A stretch of DNA of 55,775 nucleotides from JAZLIT01 sp045617525. GTDB taxonomy: Bacteria; Bacillota; Bacilli; Bacillales_A; Planococcaceae. The notes beneath the pieces were generated by a model. The model worked only from the letters and a program-made list of their open reading frames with translations, had not been told where the DNA came from and did not search any database. The stretch lies in contig JAZLIT010000016.1 in NCBI GenBank assembly GCA_045617525.1, forward strand, positions 1 through 55,775. Direction: 5' to 3'. Each line of letters begins with the position of its first letter. Positions within the stretch are counted from its first letter, which is position 1. The position numbers were made by a program, and so were the translations under genes. Shown piece after piece: positions 8,262 to 16,330 of this stretch.

Positions 8262-8278
8262 TTCGTCAAAATTCGACA
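8262..8278 (-). promoter_or_regulatory. Tandem Spo0A boxes of abrB
   Basis: On the minus strand TGTCGAA (8278-8272) and TGACGAA (8268-8262) both match the 0A box TGNCGAA exactly and are 10 bp apart, on the same face of the helix. They lie just downstream of the predicted abrB start site, the same placement as in B. subtilis, where Spo0A~P represses abrB. Confidence 0.85.
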
Positions 8279-8299
8279 TTAATCCTTTGTCTAATTAGA

Positions 8300-8328
8300 A
8301 TCATACCAAGTAATGACATATCCGTCAA
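8300..8328 (-). promoter_or_regulatory. Sigma-A promoter of abrB
   Basis: On the minus strand -35 TTGACG (8328-8323), a 17-bp spacer, and -10 TATGAT (8305-8300). The predicted start is about 8293, upstream of the Spo0A boxes. Confidence 0.75.
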
Positions 8329-8502
8329 TTAATTAGTGTTACTTTCTCCTAAAAGTTAGAAAAATTTTTATTATATCACAAGAAATTATGAGTATTTTTA
8401 AAGATTATTACTATAAAATTAAAATAGTAGTTAGAAAGTTTCAAGTAATTACCACAATATTGGTGGATATTTTTCGACAAACTTAAATAAAGTATTCTTT
8501 CA

Positions 8503-8531
8503 TTGAAACACAAAAAATACTTCGTTAGAAT
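8503..8531 (+). promoter_or_regulatory. Sigma-A promoter of metG
   Basis: -35 TTGAAA (8503-8508), 17-bp spacer, -10 TAGAAT (8526-8531). The rest of the 8224-8552 gap is AT-rich, and I see no T-box or other leader structure in it. Confidence 0.75.
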
Positions 8532-8567
8532 AGAACGTATACTGCAAAACAAATGGAGGCATTCCAA

Positions 8568-10532
8568 GTGAACGAAAACAAAACATTTTATATAACAACT
8601 CCGATTTATTACCCTAGTGGTAAGTTTCATATCGGGACAGCTTATACGACAGTTGCTTCAGATGCAATTGCACGCTATAAAAGGTTACAAGGGTTTGATG
8701 TACGATTCTTAACAGGTATGGATGAACATGGGCAAAAGATTCAAGAGAAAGCTGCTGAATCTGGAAAGCATCCTCAAGAGTATGTAAATGAAATTGCAGA
8801 CGCTGCAAAAAAATTATGGTCTCTTATGGATATTTCTTTTGATGACTTTATTCAAACTACTGAAAAGCGTCATACGGCATCTGTCGAGAAGATTTTCCAA
8901 AAATTCTTAGACAATGGTGATATATATAAAGGTGAATATGAGGGGCTTTACTGTGTACCATGTGAGTCTTACTATACTGAGACGCAATTAGTGGATGGAA
9001 AGTGTCCGGATTGTAATAGAGAGGTGCAAACAGTTAAAGAAGAGTCTTACTTCTTTAATATGAAGAAATACGCAGATCGATTACTAGAATACTACGAAAA
9101 TAATTTAGATTTTATTGAGCCGGAATCTCGCAAAAATGAAATGTTAAATAATTTCATTAAACCAGGCTTAGAAGATCTTTCTGTTTCTCGTACTTCATTT
9201 GATTGGGGGATTAAAGTTCCTGGGGATGCACGCCACGTAATTTATGTATGGGTTGATGCATTATCGAACTATATTACGTCTTTAGGTTACGGTTCAGATA
9301 ATAATGAACTATTTAATAAATACTGGCCAGCTGATGTACATGTTGTTGGTAAAGACATCGTCCGATTCCATACAATTTATTGGCCAATATTCTTGATGGC
9401 ATTGGATTTACCATTACCGAAGAAAATCTTTGCACACGGTTTCATCATGATGAAGGACGGAAAGATGTCTAAATCAAAAGGAAATGTAGTATATCCTGAA
9501 ATGCTAGTTGAGCGTTATGGATTAGATGCAACACGTTATTTCTTATTAAGAGAACTTCCATTTGGACAAGATGGTGTATTTTCTCCAGAGTCATTTGTGG
9601 AGCGCACAAACTTCGATTTAGCAAATGATTTAGGAAATTTATTAAACCGTACAGTATCGATGATGAACAAATATTTTGATGGTGTTATTCCAACTGAAGG
9701 CCTAGAAAACACGGAGTTCGATGCCTCATTAAAAGAGCATGCAGAAAAAGTTCGAGTTAAATATAAAGAAAGTATGGAAAAAATGCAATTTAGCATGGTT
9801 CTTGGTGAGCTTTGGAGCCTTGTTTCACGCACAAATAAATATGTAGATGAAACGGCACCTTGGGTTTTAGCGAAAGAGGAAACTGATAAGCCAAAATTAG
9901 CAGCGGTCATGCATAATTTAGCAGAAAGTTTACGACATATTGCAGTTATGTTACAACCATTTATGACAACAGCTCCAAAACAAATTACAGAGCAGTTAGG
10001 ATTAGATGACAAATTATTAGCGTGGTCGACAATTGAAACATTTGGTAATGTTATTCCAGTAAATACAAAAGTAGCAGATAAAGGAACACCAATCTTCCCT
10101 CGTTTAGAAAATGAAGTGGAAATTGCCTACATTCGCGAGCAAATGCAAGGCTCTGTTCAAACACAGCAGGAAGAACCAAAAAATGTGGTAGCTCCTACAG
10201 AAGAAGTAGAAGAAATATCAATTGAAGACTTCATGAAAGTTGATTTACGCGTAGCAACGGTTACAGCTTGTGAACCAGTTGCAAAAGCTAAAAAATTATT
10301 GAAGTTACAAGTTGATTTAGGCTATGAGCAGCGCCAAGTTGTATCGGGAATTGCAGAGCATTATAAACCGGAACAATTAATTGGCCAAAAGGTAATTGTT
10401 GTTGCAAACCTTAAGCCTGTAACATTACGTGGTGAGTTATCACAAGGTATGATTTTAGCGGGATCATTGGGTGGTATATTAACTTTAGCAACGGTAGATC
10501 CTAAGTTAGAAAACGGAGCAAAGGTAAAATAA
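8568..10532 (+). CDS. metG: Methionyl-tRNA synthetase
   Basis: 654 residues, a class I synthetase that charges tRNA-Met. The HIGH-like motif HIGT is at residues 21-24 and KMSKS at 299-303. A zinc finger with CVPC and CPDC lies in the connective domain, and a C-terminal EMAP/OB-fold tRNA-binding domain (from about residue 550, VDLRVATVTACEPVAKAKKL) completes the long form. I choose GTG at 8568, 8 nt after GGAGG (8555-8559). The ATG at 8553 overlaps that Shine-Dalgarno site and is unlikely. It has its own promoter and terminator. Confidence 0.97.
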   Translation: MNENKTFYITTPIYYPSGKFHIGTAYTTVASDAIARYKRLQGFDVRFLTGMDEHGQKIQEKAAESGKHPQEYVNEIADAAKKLWSLMDISFDDFIQTTEKRHTASVEKIFQKFLDNGDIYKGEYEGLYCVPCESYYTETQLVDGKCPDCNREVQTVKEESYFFNMKKYADRLLEYYENNLDFIEPESRKNEMLNNFIKPGLEDLSVSRTSFDWGIKVPGDARHVIYVWVDALSNYITSLGYGSDNNELFNKYWPADVHVVGKDIVRFHTIYWPIFLMALDLPLPKKIFAHGFIMMKDGKMSKSKGNVVYPEMLVERYGLDATRYFLLRELPFGQDGVFSPESFVERTNFDLANDLGNLLNRTVSMMNKYFDGVIPTEGLENTEFDASLKEHAEKVRVKYKESMEKMQFSMVLGELWSLVSRTNKYVDETAPWVLAKEETDKPKLAAVMHNLAESLRHIAVMLQPFMTTAPKQITEQLGLDDKLLAWSTIETFGNVIPVNTKVADKGTPIFPRLENEVEIAYIREQMQGSVQTQQEEPKNVVAPTEEVEEISIEDFMKVDLRVATVTACEPVAKAKKLLKLQVDLGYEQRQVVSGIAEHYKPEQLIGQKVIVVANLKPVTLRGELSQGMILAGSLGGILTLATVDPKLENGAKVK

Positions 10533-10546
10533 TAAGTAAAAAAAAG

Positions 10547-10578
10547 CCTGCTGAAAACAAGAAATTCAGCAGGTTTTT
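10547..10578 (+). terminator. Terminator after metG
   Basis: Arms CCTGCTGAA (10547-10555) and TTCAGCAGG (10565-10573), then TTTTT. Confidence 0.9.
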
Positions 10579-10726
10579 CTTTCAAAATAGTATTAAAGAA
10601 AAACTATTTTAGCATAATAAATTAAATTCATTTTCATCTTTTTTAGAGATTTAAGTACATCTTTTTTAAATTTGTTTGAATAATAATTACAAAAAATAAA
10701 AACAATGTAATCAAATTGTAATGTTT

Positions 10727-10755
10727 CTGAAAAAAATGAAATCTTAATTTAGAAT
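10727..10755 (+). promoter_or_regulatory. Possible sigma-A promoter of tatD
   Basis: CTGAAA (10727-10732), 17-bp spacer, TAGAAT (10750-10755), 25 nt before the tatD start. The -35 matches only 4 of 6 positions, so this is tentative. Confidence 0.4.
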
Positions 10756-10780
10756 AAAATATAAAAGGAGAACTTAAAAT

Positions 10781-11557
10781 ATGAGTTCATTTATCGATAC
10801 ACATGTGCATTTAAATGCAGATCAATATGATGAAGATTTACAGCAGGTAATTCAGCGTGCCTTAGATGCAAAAGTAGAGAAAATGGTAGTCATCGGTTTC
10901 GATCGTAAAACAATAGAAAGAGCGATGATTCTAGCAGCTGAGTATGAATTTATTTATGCTGTAATCGGTTGGCATCCAGTAGATGCTATCGATTGCACAG
11001 AAGAAGATTTATTGTGGATTGAGGAACTAGCAAAACATCCCAAAGTAGTAGGTATTGGCGAGACTGGACTCGATTATTACTGGGATAAATCTCCGAAAGA
11101 TATTCAACAATTTTGGTTCCGCAAGCAAATTAAACTTGCTCAAAAATTAAATTTACCAATTATTATTCATAATCGGGATGCAACAGCCGACGTTGTTCGG
11201 ATTTTACAAGAAGAAAATGCAGCTTCAGTAGGAGGCATTATGCATTGCTTCGGTGGAAGTGTAGAAACAGCACGACAATGCATCGATATGAATTTTATGA
11301 TTAGCCTAGGGGGACCTGTGACATTTAAAAATGCACGCCAGCCAAAAGAGGTGGCAACGGAAATTCCGTTAGAGTATTTATTAATTGAAACAGATGCACC
11401 TTATTTAGCCCCTCACCCTTATCGTGGAAAGCGTAATGAGCCGGCTTTTGTGACGCTTGTGGCAGAGGAAATTGCGCGCTTGAAAGAGCTGTCGATTGAA
11501 GAAGTTGCTCAAAAAACTACAGAAAATGCCATTCGATTTTTCAAATTAGACGTATAA
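10781..11557 (+). CDS. tatD: TatD family metal-dependent hydrolase / DNase (YabD)
   Basis: 258 residues, a TIM-barrel metal hydrolase. The metal-binding pair is in FIDTHVHLNADQYDED. GIGETGLDYYWD supplies the metal-bridging Glu, IIHNRDA and MHCFGG the further His ligands, and LIETDAPYLAPHPYRGK is the TatD C-terminal signature. The family has 3'-5' exonuclease activity on DNA and RNA. The ATG lies 10 nt after AAAAGGAG (10763-10770). It is placed between metG and yabE as in B. subtilis. Confidence 0.94.
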   Translation: MSSFIDTHVHLNADQYDEDLQQVIQRALDAKVEKMVVIGFDRKTIERAMILAAEYEFIYAVIGWHPVDAIDCTEEDLLWIEELAKHPKVVGIGETGLDYYWDKSPKDIQQFWFRKQIKLAQKLNLPIIIHNRDATADVVRILQEENAASVGGIMHCFGGSVETARQCIDMNFMISLGGPVTFKNARQPKEVATEIPLEYLLIETDAPYLAPHPYRGKRNEPAFVTLVAEEIARLKELSIEEVAQKTTENAIRFFKLDV

Positions 11558-11631
11558 AAAAAATAAAAGCCTCCAACACTACTCGTGATGGGCGTTCGTC
11601 GACTTGGAAAATAGTGATAGAAGCAAGATGG

Positions 11632-11660
11632 TTGACAGTGAGAAATCATGTCCGTATAAT
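11632..11660 (+). promoter_or_regulatory. Consensus sigma-A promoter of yabE
   Basis: -35 TTGACA (11632-11637), 17-bp spacer, -10 TATAAT (11655-11660): a perfect match to consensus. It also shows that the in-frame codon at 11614 cannot be the start of yabE. Confidence 0.9.
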
Positions 11661-11688
11661 CCAACGAGTAATGAGGAGGCGTTTTTTC

Positions 11689-12897
11689 ATGTCAAATAGT
11701 TTCATGAAAAACTTGTTCTTAGGGTCATTGAGGAGTAAGCAAACAGTGTTAGGAGTAATAACCTTAGTGCTGTTTGTTTCAGTAATTGCATTCGTTTTCT
11801 ATCAGGGAACGAAATCTCCCGTAGTAGTAAATGCTAACGGAGAAACACTTTTAGAAGTTTCAACACATTCTAAAACAATTGGCGAGCTTTTCGAAAAGCA
11901 CGATTATGTTGTTTCGGAATATGACAAAGTTTTACCCTCACTGGATACCGAAATCGTCGATGGAATGACGATTGAATGGGAACAGGCAAAAGAAGTAATA
12001 GTTTCAGTTGATGGAAGTCAGTCAAGTTTATGGACAACTGAAAAGCTCGTGAAGAACATTTTGGAAGAAGCAAATATTGAAGTAGCTGAGAATGACCTTG
12101 TGTCAATCGGCTTAGATACAGAAGTAGGCGCAGATAACAAAATCGATATTCAAAAAGCGTTTCAAGTAACGCTTGTCGATGGATTAGAAGAAAGACAAGT
12201 ATGGTCCACTTCGACTACGGTCGCTAACTTTTTAAAACAACAAGAGATAAGTTTAGGCGAATTTGATCGTATTGACAAAGAACTGGAGTATGTTATCACT
12301 CCTGACGAAAAAATCGCAGTTGTTCGCGTAGAAAAGGTTACCGATGTAGTGGAAGAATCAATCGCATTCGCAACGGAAAAGAAAAATGATTCTTCGATTT
12401 TAAAGGGTAAAGAAAAGGTAGTAACAGCAGGGCAAAATGGTACAGTAGAGCGAACATATGAAGTATTAAAAGAGAATGGCCAAGTCATTTCAAAAACACT
12501 TCAAGGTGAAAATATTCTATCAAACCCAACGACTAAAGTAGTAGCTGTAGGCACAAAAGTTGTAACTGCTTCAGTATCTCGTAACAACTCCTCTGAACCA
12601 GAAAAAGGAAAAGAGTTTTACGTGACATCAACAGCATATACACCATATTGTAATGGTTGTTCTGGAACAACAGCGACAGGTATTAATTTGCGTTCAAATA
12701 CAGATTTAAAATTAATTGCAGTAGATCCTAATGTTATTCCTTTAGGCACAAAAGTTTGGGTTGAGGGCTATGGTAATGCAATAGCTGGAGATACGGGCGG
12801 TGCCATTAAAGGTAATAAGATTGATATATTATTCGCTACAAAAGCCGAAGCATATGCTTGGGGTCGTAAGAAGGTACGCATTAAAGTTTTAGATTAA
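11689..12897 (+). CDS. yabE: Cell-wall protein YabE: DUF348, G5 and 3D domains
   Basis: 402 residues. A transmembrane anchor (about residues 19-40) is followed by repeated DUF348 segments (roughly 45-220), a G5 domain (about 225-300) and a C-terminal 3D domain with its three aspartates (VTSTAYTPYC, LIAVDPNVIPLG, GDTGGAIKGNKIDI). The 3D domain is a double-psi-beta-barrel related to MltA and Rpf proteins, so a peptidoglycan-cleaving role outside the membrane is likely. The ATG at 11689 follows GAGGAGG (11673-11679). An in-frame ATG-like extension upstream would cross the promoter and is rejected. Confidence 0.9.
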   Translation: MSNSFMKNLFLGSLRSKQTVLGVITLVLFVSVIAFVFYQGTKSPVVVNANGETLLEVSTHSKTIGELFEKHDYVVSEYDKVLPSLDTEIVDGMTIEWEQAKEVIVSVDGSQSSLWTTEKLVKNILEEANIEVAENDLVSIGLDTEVGADNKIDIQKAFQVTLVDGLEERQVWSTSTTVANFLKQQEISLGEFDRIDKELEYVITPDEKIAVVRVEKVTDVVEESIAFATEKKNDSSILKGKEKVVTAGQNGTVERTYEVLKENGQVISKTLQGENILSNPTTKVVAVGTKVVTASVSRNNSSEPEKGKEFYVTSTAYTPYCNGCSGTTATGINLRSNTDLKLIAVDPNVIPLGTKVWVEGYGNAIAGDTGGAIKGNKIDILFATKAEAYAWGRKKVRIKVLD

Positions 12898-12943
12898 TTG
12901 TGTAAAGAATTAATTGATTTTTACACATCCAAAATGTATATGA

Positions 12944-12977
12944 GTCTTCCCGTTTTGACTGAGCGGGAGGGCTTTTT
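12944..12977 (+). terminator. Terminator after yabE
   Basis: Arms 12944-12952 and 12964-12972 (CCCG paired with CGGG at the top of the stem, with two G-U pairs), then TTTTT. Confidence 0.85.
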
Positions 12978-13075
12978 CTTTGTTTAATTGTATAAAACGC
13001 ACTGCTCGGGCTTATCAACAGTAAATATGTTAAAATAGCTAGAGGATTAATGAGATAGAAAAGAGGCAGTCTATA

Positions 13076-13642
13076 ATGAATATACAAGAGGTCATTGTCG
13101 TAGAAGGAAAAGATGACACGACGGCTGTTAAACGTGCAGTAAATGCGGATACAATTGAAACAAATGGCTCAGCTATTTCGGATGAAGTACTTAAGCGTAT
13201 TGCACATGCGCAGCAAAAACGTGGCGTTATCGTATTTACAGACCCAGACTACCCTGGCCGCCGTATTCGAGCAATTATAGAAGAGCGAGTACCAGGGGTT
13301 AAACATGCTTTTTTAGATAAAGAAAAAACGATAGCCAAAAACGGAAAAGGCTTAGGTATTGAGCATGCAAGTGATGCTAATATTCGCGAGGCATTAAAAA
13401 ATGTTTATACGCCGAATACGGAACTTGAAGTAGAGGAAAAAATTACGCTAGAGGACTTAATGATCACAAAGCTAATTGGCCACCCAATGTCAAAGGAACG
13501 TCGACAACGTCTAGGAAGTATTTTAAATATCGGTATGACAAATGGCAAACAGCTACATAAGCGTCTTATGATGTTCCAAATAACAACGGAACAATTTGCG
13601 CAAGCTGTTATGCAAATCGATCAGGAGGAACGAAATGTATAA
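13076..13642 (+). CDS. rnmV: Ribonuclease M5
   Basis: 188 residues. The N-terminal Toprim domain has the catalytic Glu in VVEGKDD (residues 8-14) and the acidic FTDPDYPGRR motif; the C-terminal part binds 5S precursor RNA with help from L18. It matures both ends of 5S rRNA. The ATG at 13076 follows AAAAGAGG. The last 8 nt overlap rsmA, so both rRNA maturation and modification enzymes are translationally coupled. Confidence 0.96.
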   Translation: MNIQEVIVVEGKDDTTAVKRAVNADTIETNGSAISDEVLKRIAHAQQKRGVIVFTDPDYPGRRIRAIIEERVPGVKHAFLDKEKTIAKNGKGLGIEHASDANIREALKNVYTPNTELEVEEKITLEDLMITKLIGHPMSKERRQRLGSILNIGMTNGKQLHKRLMMFQITTEQFAQAVMQIDQEERNV

Positions 13643-14516
13643 AGATATTGCAACACCAATTCGCACACAAGAAATTTTAAAAAAATACGGGTTTTCATTT
13701 AAAAAAAGTTTAGGGCAAAACTTTTTAATCGATCCCAATATTTTACGCAACATTGTTAGCCACGCAAATTTAACTGAAAATAGTGGGGCAATTGAAGTCG
13801 GACCTGGAATTGGTGCATTAACGGAACATTTAGCACGCGCTGCTAAAAAGGTTGTATCTTTCGAAATCGATCAACGCTTATTACCTGTTCTTGAAGATAC
13901 ATTAAGCCCGTATGACAATGTAAAAGTCGTTCATTCGGACATTTTAAAAGCGGATGTTGTAAAAGTAATTGAGGAAGAAATGCCAGGCATCGAGGATGTA
14001 ATGGTAGTTGCAAATTTACCTTACTATGTAACAACACCAATTTTAATGAAGCTATTAAATGATCGTTTACCGATTCGTGGCTTTGTTGTTATGATGCAAA
14101 AAGAGGTTGCAGATCGTATTACGGCGAAGCCAGGCACGAAGGCGTACGGCTCATTATCGATTGCAATTCAATATTACTGTACAGCTGAAATTGCAATGGT
14201 TGTACCGAAAACTGTATTTATGCCGCAACCAAATGTTGATTCAGCAGTTATTCGTTTAATTCGTCATGAAACGCCGCCTGTAATTGTAATTGATGAAGAC
14301 TTTTTATTCGAAGTTACGCGCATGTCATTTGCTCAGCGTCGTAAAACGCTTTTAAATAATCTTCAAAATGGATTACCAAATGGCAAACGCGATAAGCAGA
14401 TGATTTTAGATGTATTAGAAGCAACTGGAATTGATCCAACTCGCCGTGGTGAAACATTATCTATCGAAGAGTTTGGCCGCTTGGCAGACGCATTACATCC
14501 TATTTTTGGCAAATAG
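13635..14516 (+). CDS. rsmA: 16S rRNA dimethyladenosine transferase
   Basis: 293 residues, the KsgA enzyme that dimethylates A1518 and A1519 of 16S rRNA using SAM. Motifs seen are KSLGQNFLID, the SAM loop EVGPGIGALTEHL, and catalytic NLPY at residues 127-130. The start is ATG at 13635 behind AGGAGGAA, overlapping rnmV by 8 nt; the longer in-frame extension to 13596 has no ribosome site. A terminator follows at once. In B. subtilis yabG comes next; here it is absent. Confidence 0.97.
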   Translation: MYKDIATPIRTQEILKKYGFSFKKSLGQNFLIDPNILRNIVSHANLTENSGAIEVGPGIGALTEHLARAAKKVVSFEIDQRLLPVLEDTLSPYDNVKVVHSDILKADVVKVIEEEMPGIEDVMVVANLPYYVTTPILMKLLNDRLPIRGFVVMMQKEVADRITAKPGTKAYGSLSIAIQYYCTAEIAMVVPKTVFMPQPNVDSAVIRLIRHETPPVIVIDEDFLFEVTRMSFAQRRKTLLNNLQNGLPNGKRDKQMILDVLEATGIDPTRRGETLSIEEFGRLADALHPIFGK

Positions 14517-14521
14517 ACCAT

Positions 14522-14550
14522 AGGAGCGATAAAAAAATCGCTCCTTTTTT
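14522..14550 (+). terminator. Terminator after rsmA
   Basis: Arms AGGAGCGA (14522-14529) and TCGCTCCT (14538-14545), then TTTTT. Confidence 0.93.
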
Positions 14551-14600
14551 ATGAATATAGTTGACTAGATGTAAAGCCGATGATAAAATATAATATTTTA

Positions 14601-14629
14601 TTGACATTTCTGTGTTTTTGCTTTATAAT
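14601..14629 (+). promoter_or_regulatory. Consensus sigma-A promoter of veg
   Basis: -35 TTGACA (14601-14606), 17-bp spacer, -10 TATAAT (14624-14629), a perfect consensus. The B. subtilis veg promoter is one of the strongest vegetative promoters known, and this copy keeps that design. Confidence 0.93.
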
Positions 14630-14655
14630 GTTAGTTATGTGAGGTGTATGCGAAA

Positions 14656-14907
14656 ATGCCAAAATCTTTAGCTGACATTAAAAAGTCGTTAGATGGTCAT
14701 TTAGGTAAACGTTTGCAATTACGAGCAAACGGTGGTCGCAAGAAAACGGTTGAGTGTGAAGGCGTACTAAGTGAAACTTATCATGCGGTATTCGTCGTTG
14801 AACTGAATGAAGATAATGCGTGCAAGCGCGTATCTTATAGCTACACAGATATTTTAACAGAAGCGGTAGAGATTACTTTTTTAGACGATGTTGTAGTCGT
14901 TAAATAG
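14656..14907 (+). CDS. veg: Veg protein, biofilm-related
   Basis: 83 residues, the whole Veg family (DUF1021): MPKSLADIKKSLDGHLGKRL, then ANGGRKKTVE and SYSYTDILTE. In B. subtilis Veg is highly expressed and stimulates biofilm gene expression by countering SinR. I take ATG at 14656, 9 nt after GAGGTG; the GTG in the same frame at 14644 lies inside that ribosome site. It has its own consensus promoter and terminator. Confidence 0.95.
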   Translation: MPKSLADIKKSLDGHLGKRLQLRANGGRKKTVECEGVLSETYHAVFVVELNEDNACKRVSYSYTDILTEAVEITFLDDVVVVK

Positions 14908-14937
14908 TTTTTCTGGTACTTATTTATATTTTAAAAG

Positions 14938-14962
14938 CACTCGCGCTTTAGGAGTGTTTTTT
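14938..14962 (+). terminator. Terminator after veg
   Basis: Arms CACTC (14938-14942) and GAGTG (14952-14956) extended by AAA/TTT across one bulge, then TTTTTT. Confidence 0.75.
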
Positions 14963-15028
14963 GTTTTTTTAGAGCATACTTATTAGTGCTTACACTTTAT
15001 TGCATGAAGACAAGGAGGAATCTTGCTC

Positions 15029-15214
15029 ATGGCAAAAAAAGGACTCATGTCAAGTCGTCTAAAAGAAGAGATTGCAAAAGAACTCGGATTTTATGATGTA
15101 GTTGAACGCGAAGGCTGGGGCGGTATTAAATCACGTGATGCAGGTAACTTAGTGAAGCGAGCGGTTGAAATGGCTGAGCAAAGCTTGGCGCAGCAATCGA
15201 AAAATCAACGGTAA
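15029..15214 (+). CDS. sspF: Small acid-soluble spore protein SspF (alpha/beta type)
   Basis: 61 residues, an alpha/beta-type SASP relative that coats and protects spore DNA. Seen are LKEEIAKELGFYD, with the Glu-Leu region near the GPR protease site, and GGIKSRDAGNLVKRAVEMAE, the DNA-binding helix pattern of the family. The ATG at 15029 follows AAGGAGG by about 10 nt; a TTG two codons earlier is too close to it. A forespore promoter is expected. CATACTT at 14975-14981 resembles a sigma-G -10, but no good -35 precedes it. Confidence 0.92.
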   Translation: MAKKGLMSSRLKEEIAKELGFYDVVEREGWGGIKSRDAGNLVKRAVEMAEQSLAQQSKNQR

Positions 15215-15235
15215 TAAAGTGAACGTAAGCAAAGG

Positions 15236-15268
15236 CGATCTTGCCCATCTCTTGGGTGAGATCGTTTT
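15236..15268 (+). terminator. Terminator after sspF
   Basis: Arms 15236-15246 and 15254-15264 (CGATCT with AGATCG, plus CCC with GGG across two G-U pairs), then TTTT. Confidence 0.85.
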
Positions 15269-15392
15269 AATTTACATAATAGTAGTTGTTATGCTAAAAA
15301 GATTAAATGTTTCGTCACGTGGTCTATCAAAGACTATGGTAAAATAGTAGGCATGAAGATAGACGTACTTTATAGTTCGAGGGGGATATTAA

Positions 15393-16259
15393 ATGCTTTA
15401 CGTAAAAGCTCCGGCAAAAATAAATTTAACATTAGATGTTTTATATAAACGACCTGATCAATATCACGAGGTTGAGATGATTATGACAACGGTAGATTTA
15501 TCGGATCGTATTGGACTTGAGCCTCGTAAGGATGGTCTAATCAAAATTATCTCTGCAGATCGATTTGTTCCGGATGATGACCGTAATTTTGCATATCAGG
15601 CTGCAAAACTCTTAAAAGATATATACGGCATAGATGAAGGTGTAACAATTACGATTGAAAAGGAAATACCGATTGCAGCAGGTTTAGCTGGTGGGAGCAG
15701 TGATGCGGCAGCAACATTACGTGGTTTAAATGTTCTTTGGGATTTAAACTTAACATTAGCTGAGCTAGCTGAGCTTGGATCGAAAATTGGCTCGGATGTT
15801 TCATTTTGTGTTTACGGCGGTACGGCCAAAGCGACAGGGCGTGGTGAAGTAATTGAAGAATTATCAGCACCACCTGCTTGTTGGGTTGTCTTAGCAAAAC
15901 CCAAACTTGGCGTATCTACTGCAGATGTTTATGGTGGTCTAGATGTAAATTCAGTGACACATCCGAATACAGCGCAAATGATGCAGGCTATTGAAACGAA
16001 TGATTATGAATTAATGTGTAACTCCCTTGGAAACGTATTAGAGTCTGTCACATTTACATTACATCCTGAAGTAATAACGATTAAAGAGCAAATGCAACGC
16101 TTTGGTGCAGATGCAGTATTAATGAGCGGTAGTGGTCCCACTGTGTTCGGTTTAGTAGATACAGAGGCAAGAGTGGGCCGAATTTATAATGGTCTTCGTG
16201 GTTTTTGTGAAGAAGTATATGTAGTGCGAATGTTAGGGGAACGAAATACACTTGCATAA
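15393..16259 (+). CDS. ispE: 4-diphosphocytidyl-2-C-methyl-D-erythritol kinase
   Basis: 288 residues, a GHMP kinase that phosphorylates CDP-methylerythritol in the non-mevalonate isoprenoid pathway. The N-terminal KAPAKINLTLDVL, the glycine-rich ATP motif PIAAGLAGGSSDAAAT (from residue 93) and a C-terminal MSGSGPTVFGL are all present. The start is ATG at 15393 after GAGGGGG. It lies between sspF and purR as in B. subtilis, with 71 nt to purR. Confidence 0.96.
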   Translation: MLYVKAPAKINLTLDVLYKRPDQYHEVEMIMTTVDLSDRIGLEPRKDGLIKIISADRFVPDDDRNFAYQAAKLLKDIYGIDEGVTITIEKEIPIAAGLAGGSSDAAATLRGLNVLWDLNLTLAELAELGSKIGSDVSFCVYGGTAKATGRGEVIEELSAPPACWVVLAKPKLGVSTADVYGGLDVNSVTHPNTAQMMQAIETNDYELMCNSLGNVLESVTFTLHPEVITIKEQMQRFGADAVLMSGSGPTVFGLVDTEARVGRIYNGLRGFCEEVYVVRMLGERNTLA

Positions 16260-16330
16260 ACACGTACGTTTATGGTAATTTACCTATAAAATATTCGTGT
16301 TTAAAAATTAAATGTTTAGGAGAGGATCAC

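Noticed and set aside
8241..8268. Second abrB promoter (minus strand TTGACG-17-TATAGT)
   Set aside because: Transcripts from it would begin inside or after the Shine-Dalgarno site, so it could not give a normal mRNA.
8224..8552. T-box leader for metG
   Set aside because: No T-box sequence, specifier hairpin or terminator is visible in the gap; only promoters and Spo0A boxes.
13014..13022. DnaA box (TTATCAACA)
   Set aside because: A single imperfect match to TTATCCACA; no cluster, so no evidence for an origin.
15165..15347. 60-codon plus-strand frame after sspF
   Set aside because: It overlaps sspF out of frame and crosses the sspF terminator; composition is not protein-like.
16260..16330. 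PurBox pair upstream of purR
   Set aside because: One half-site-like stretch (minus-strand CACGAATAT) has two or more mismatches and no properly spaced partner.
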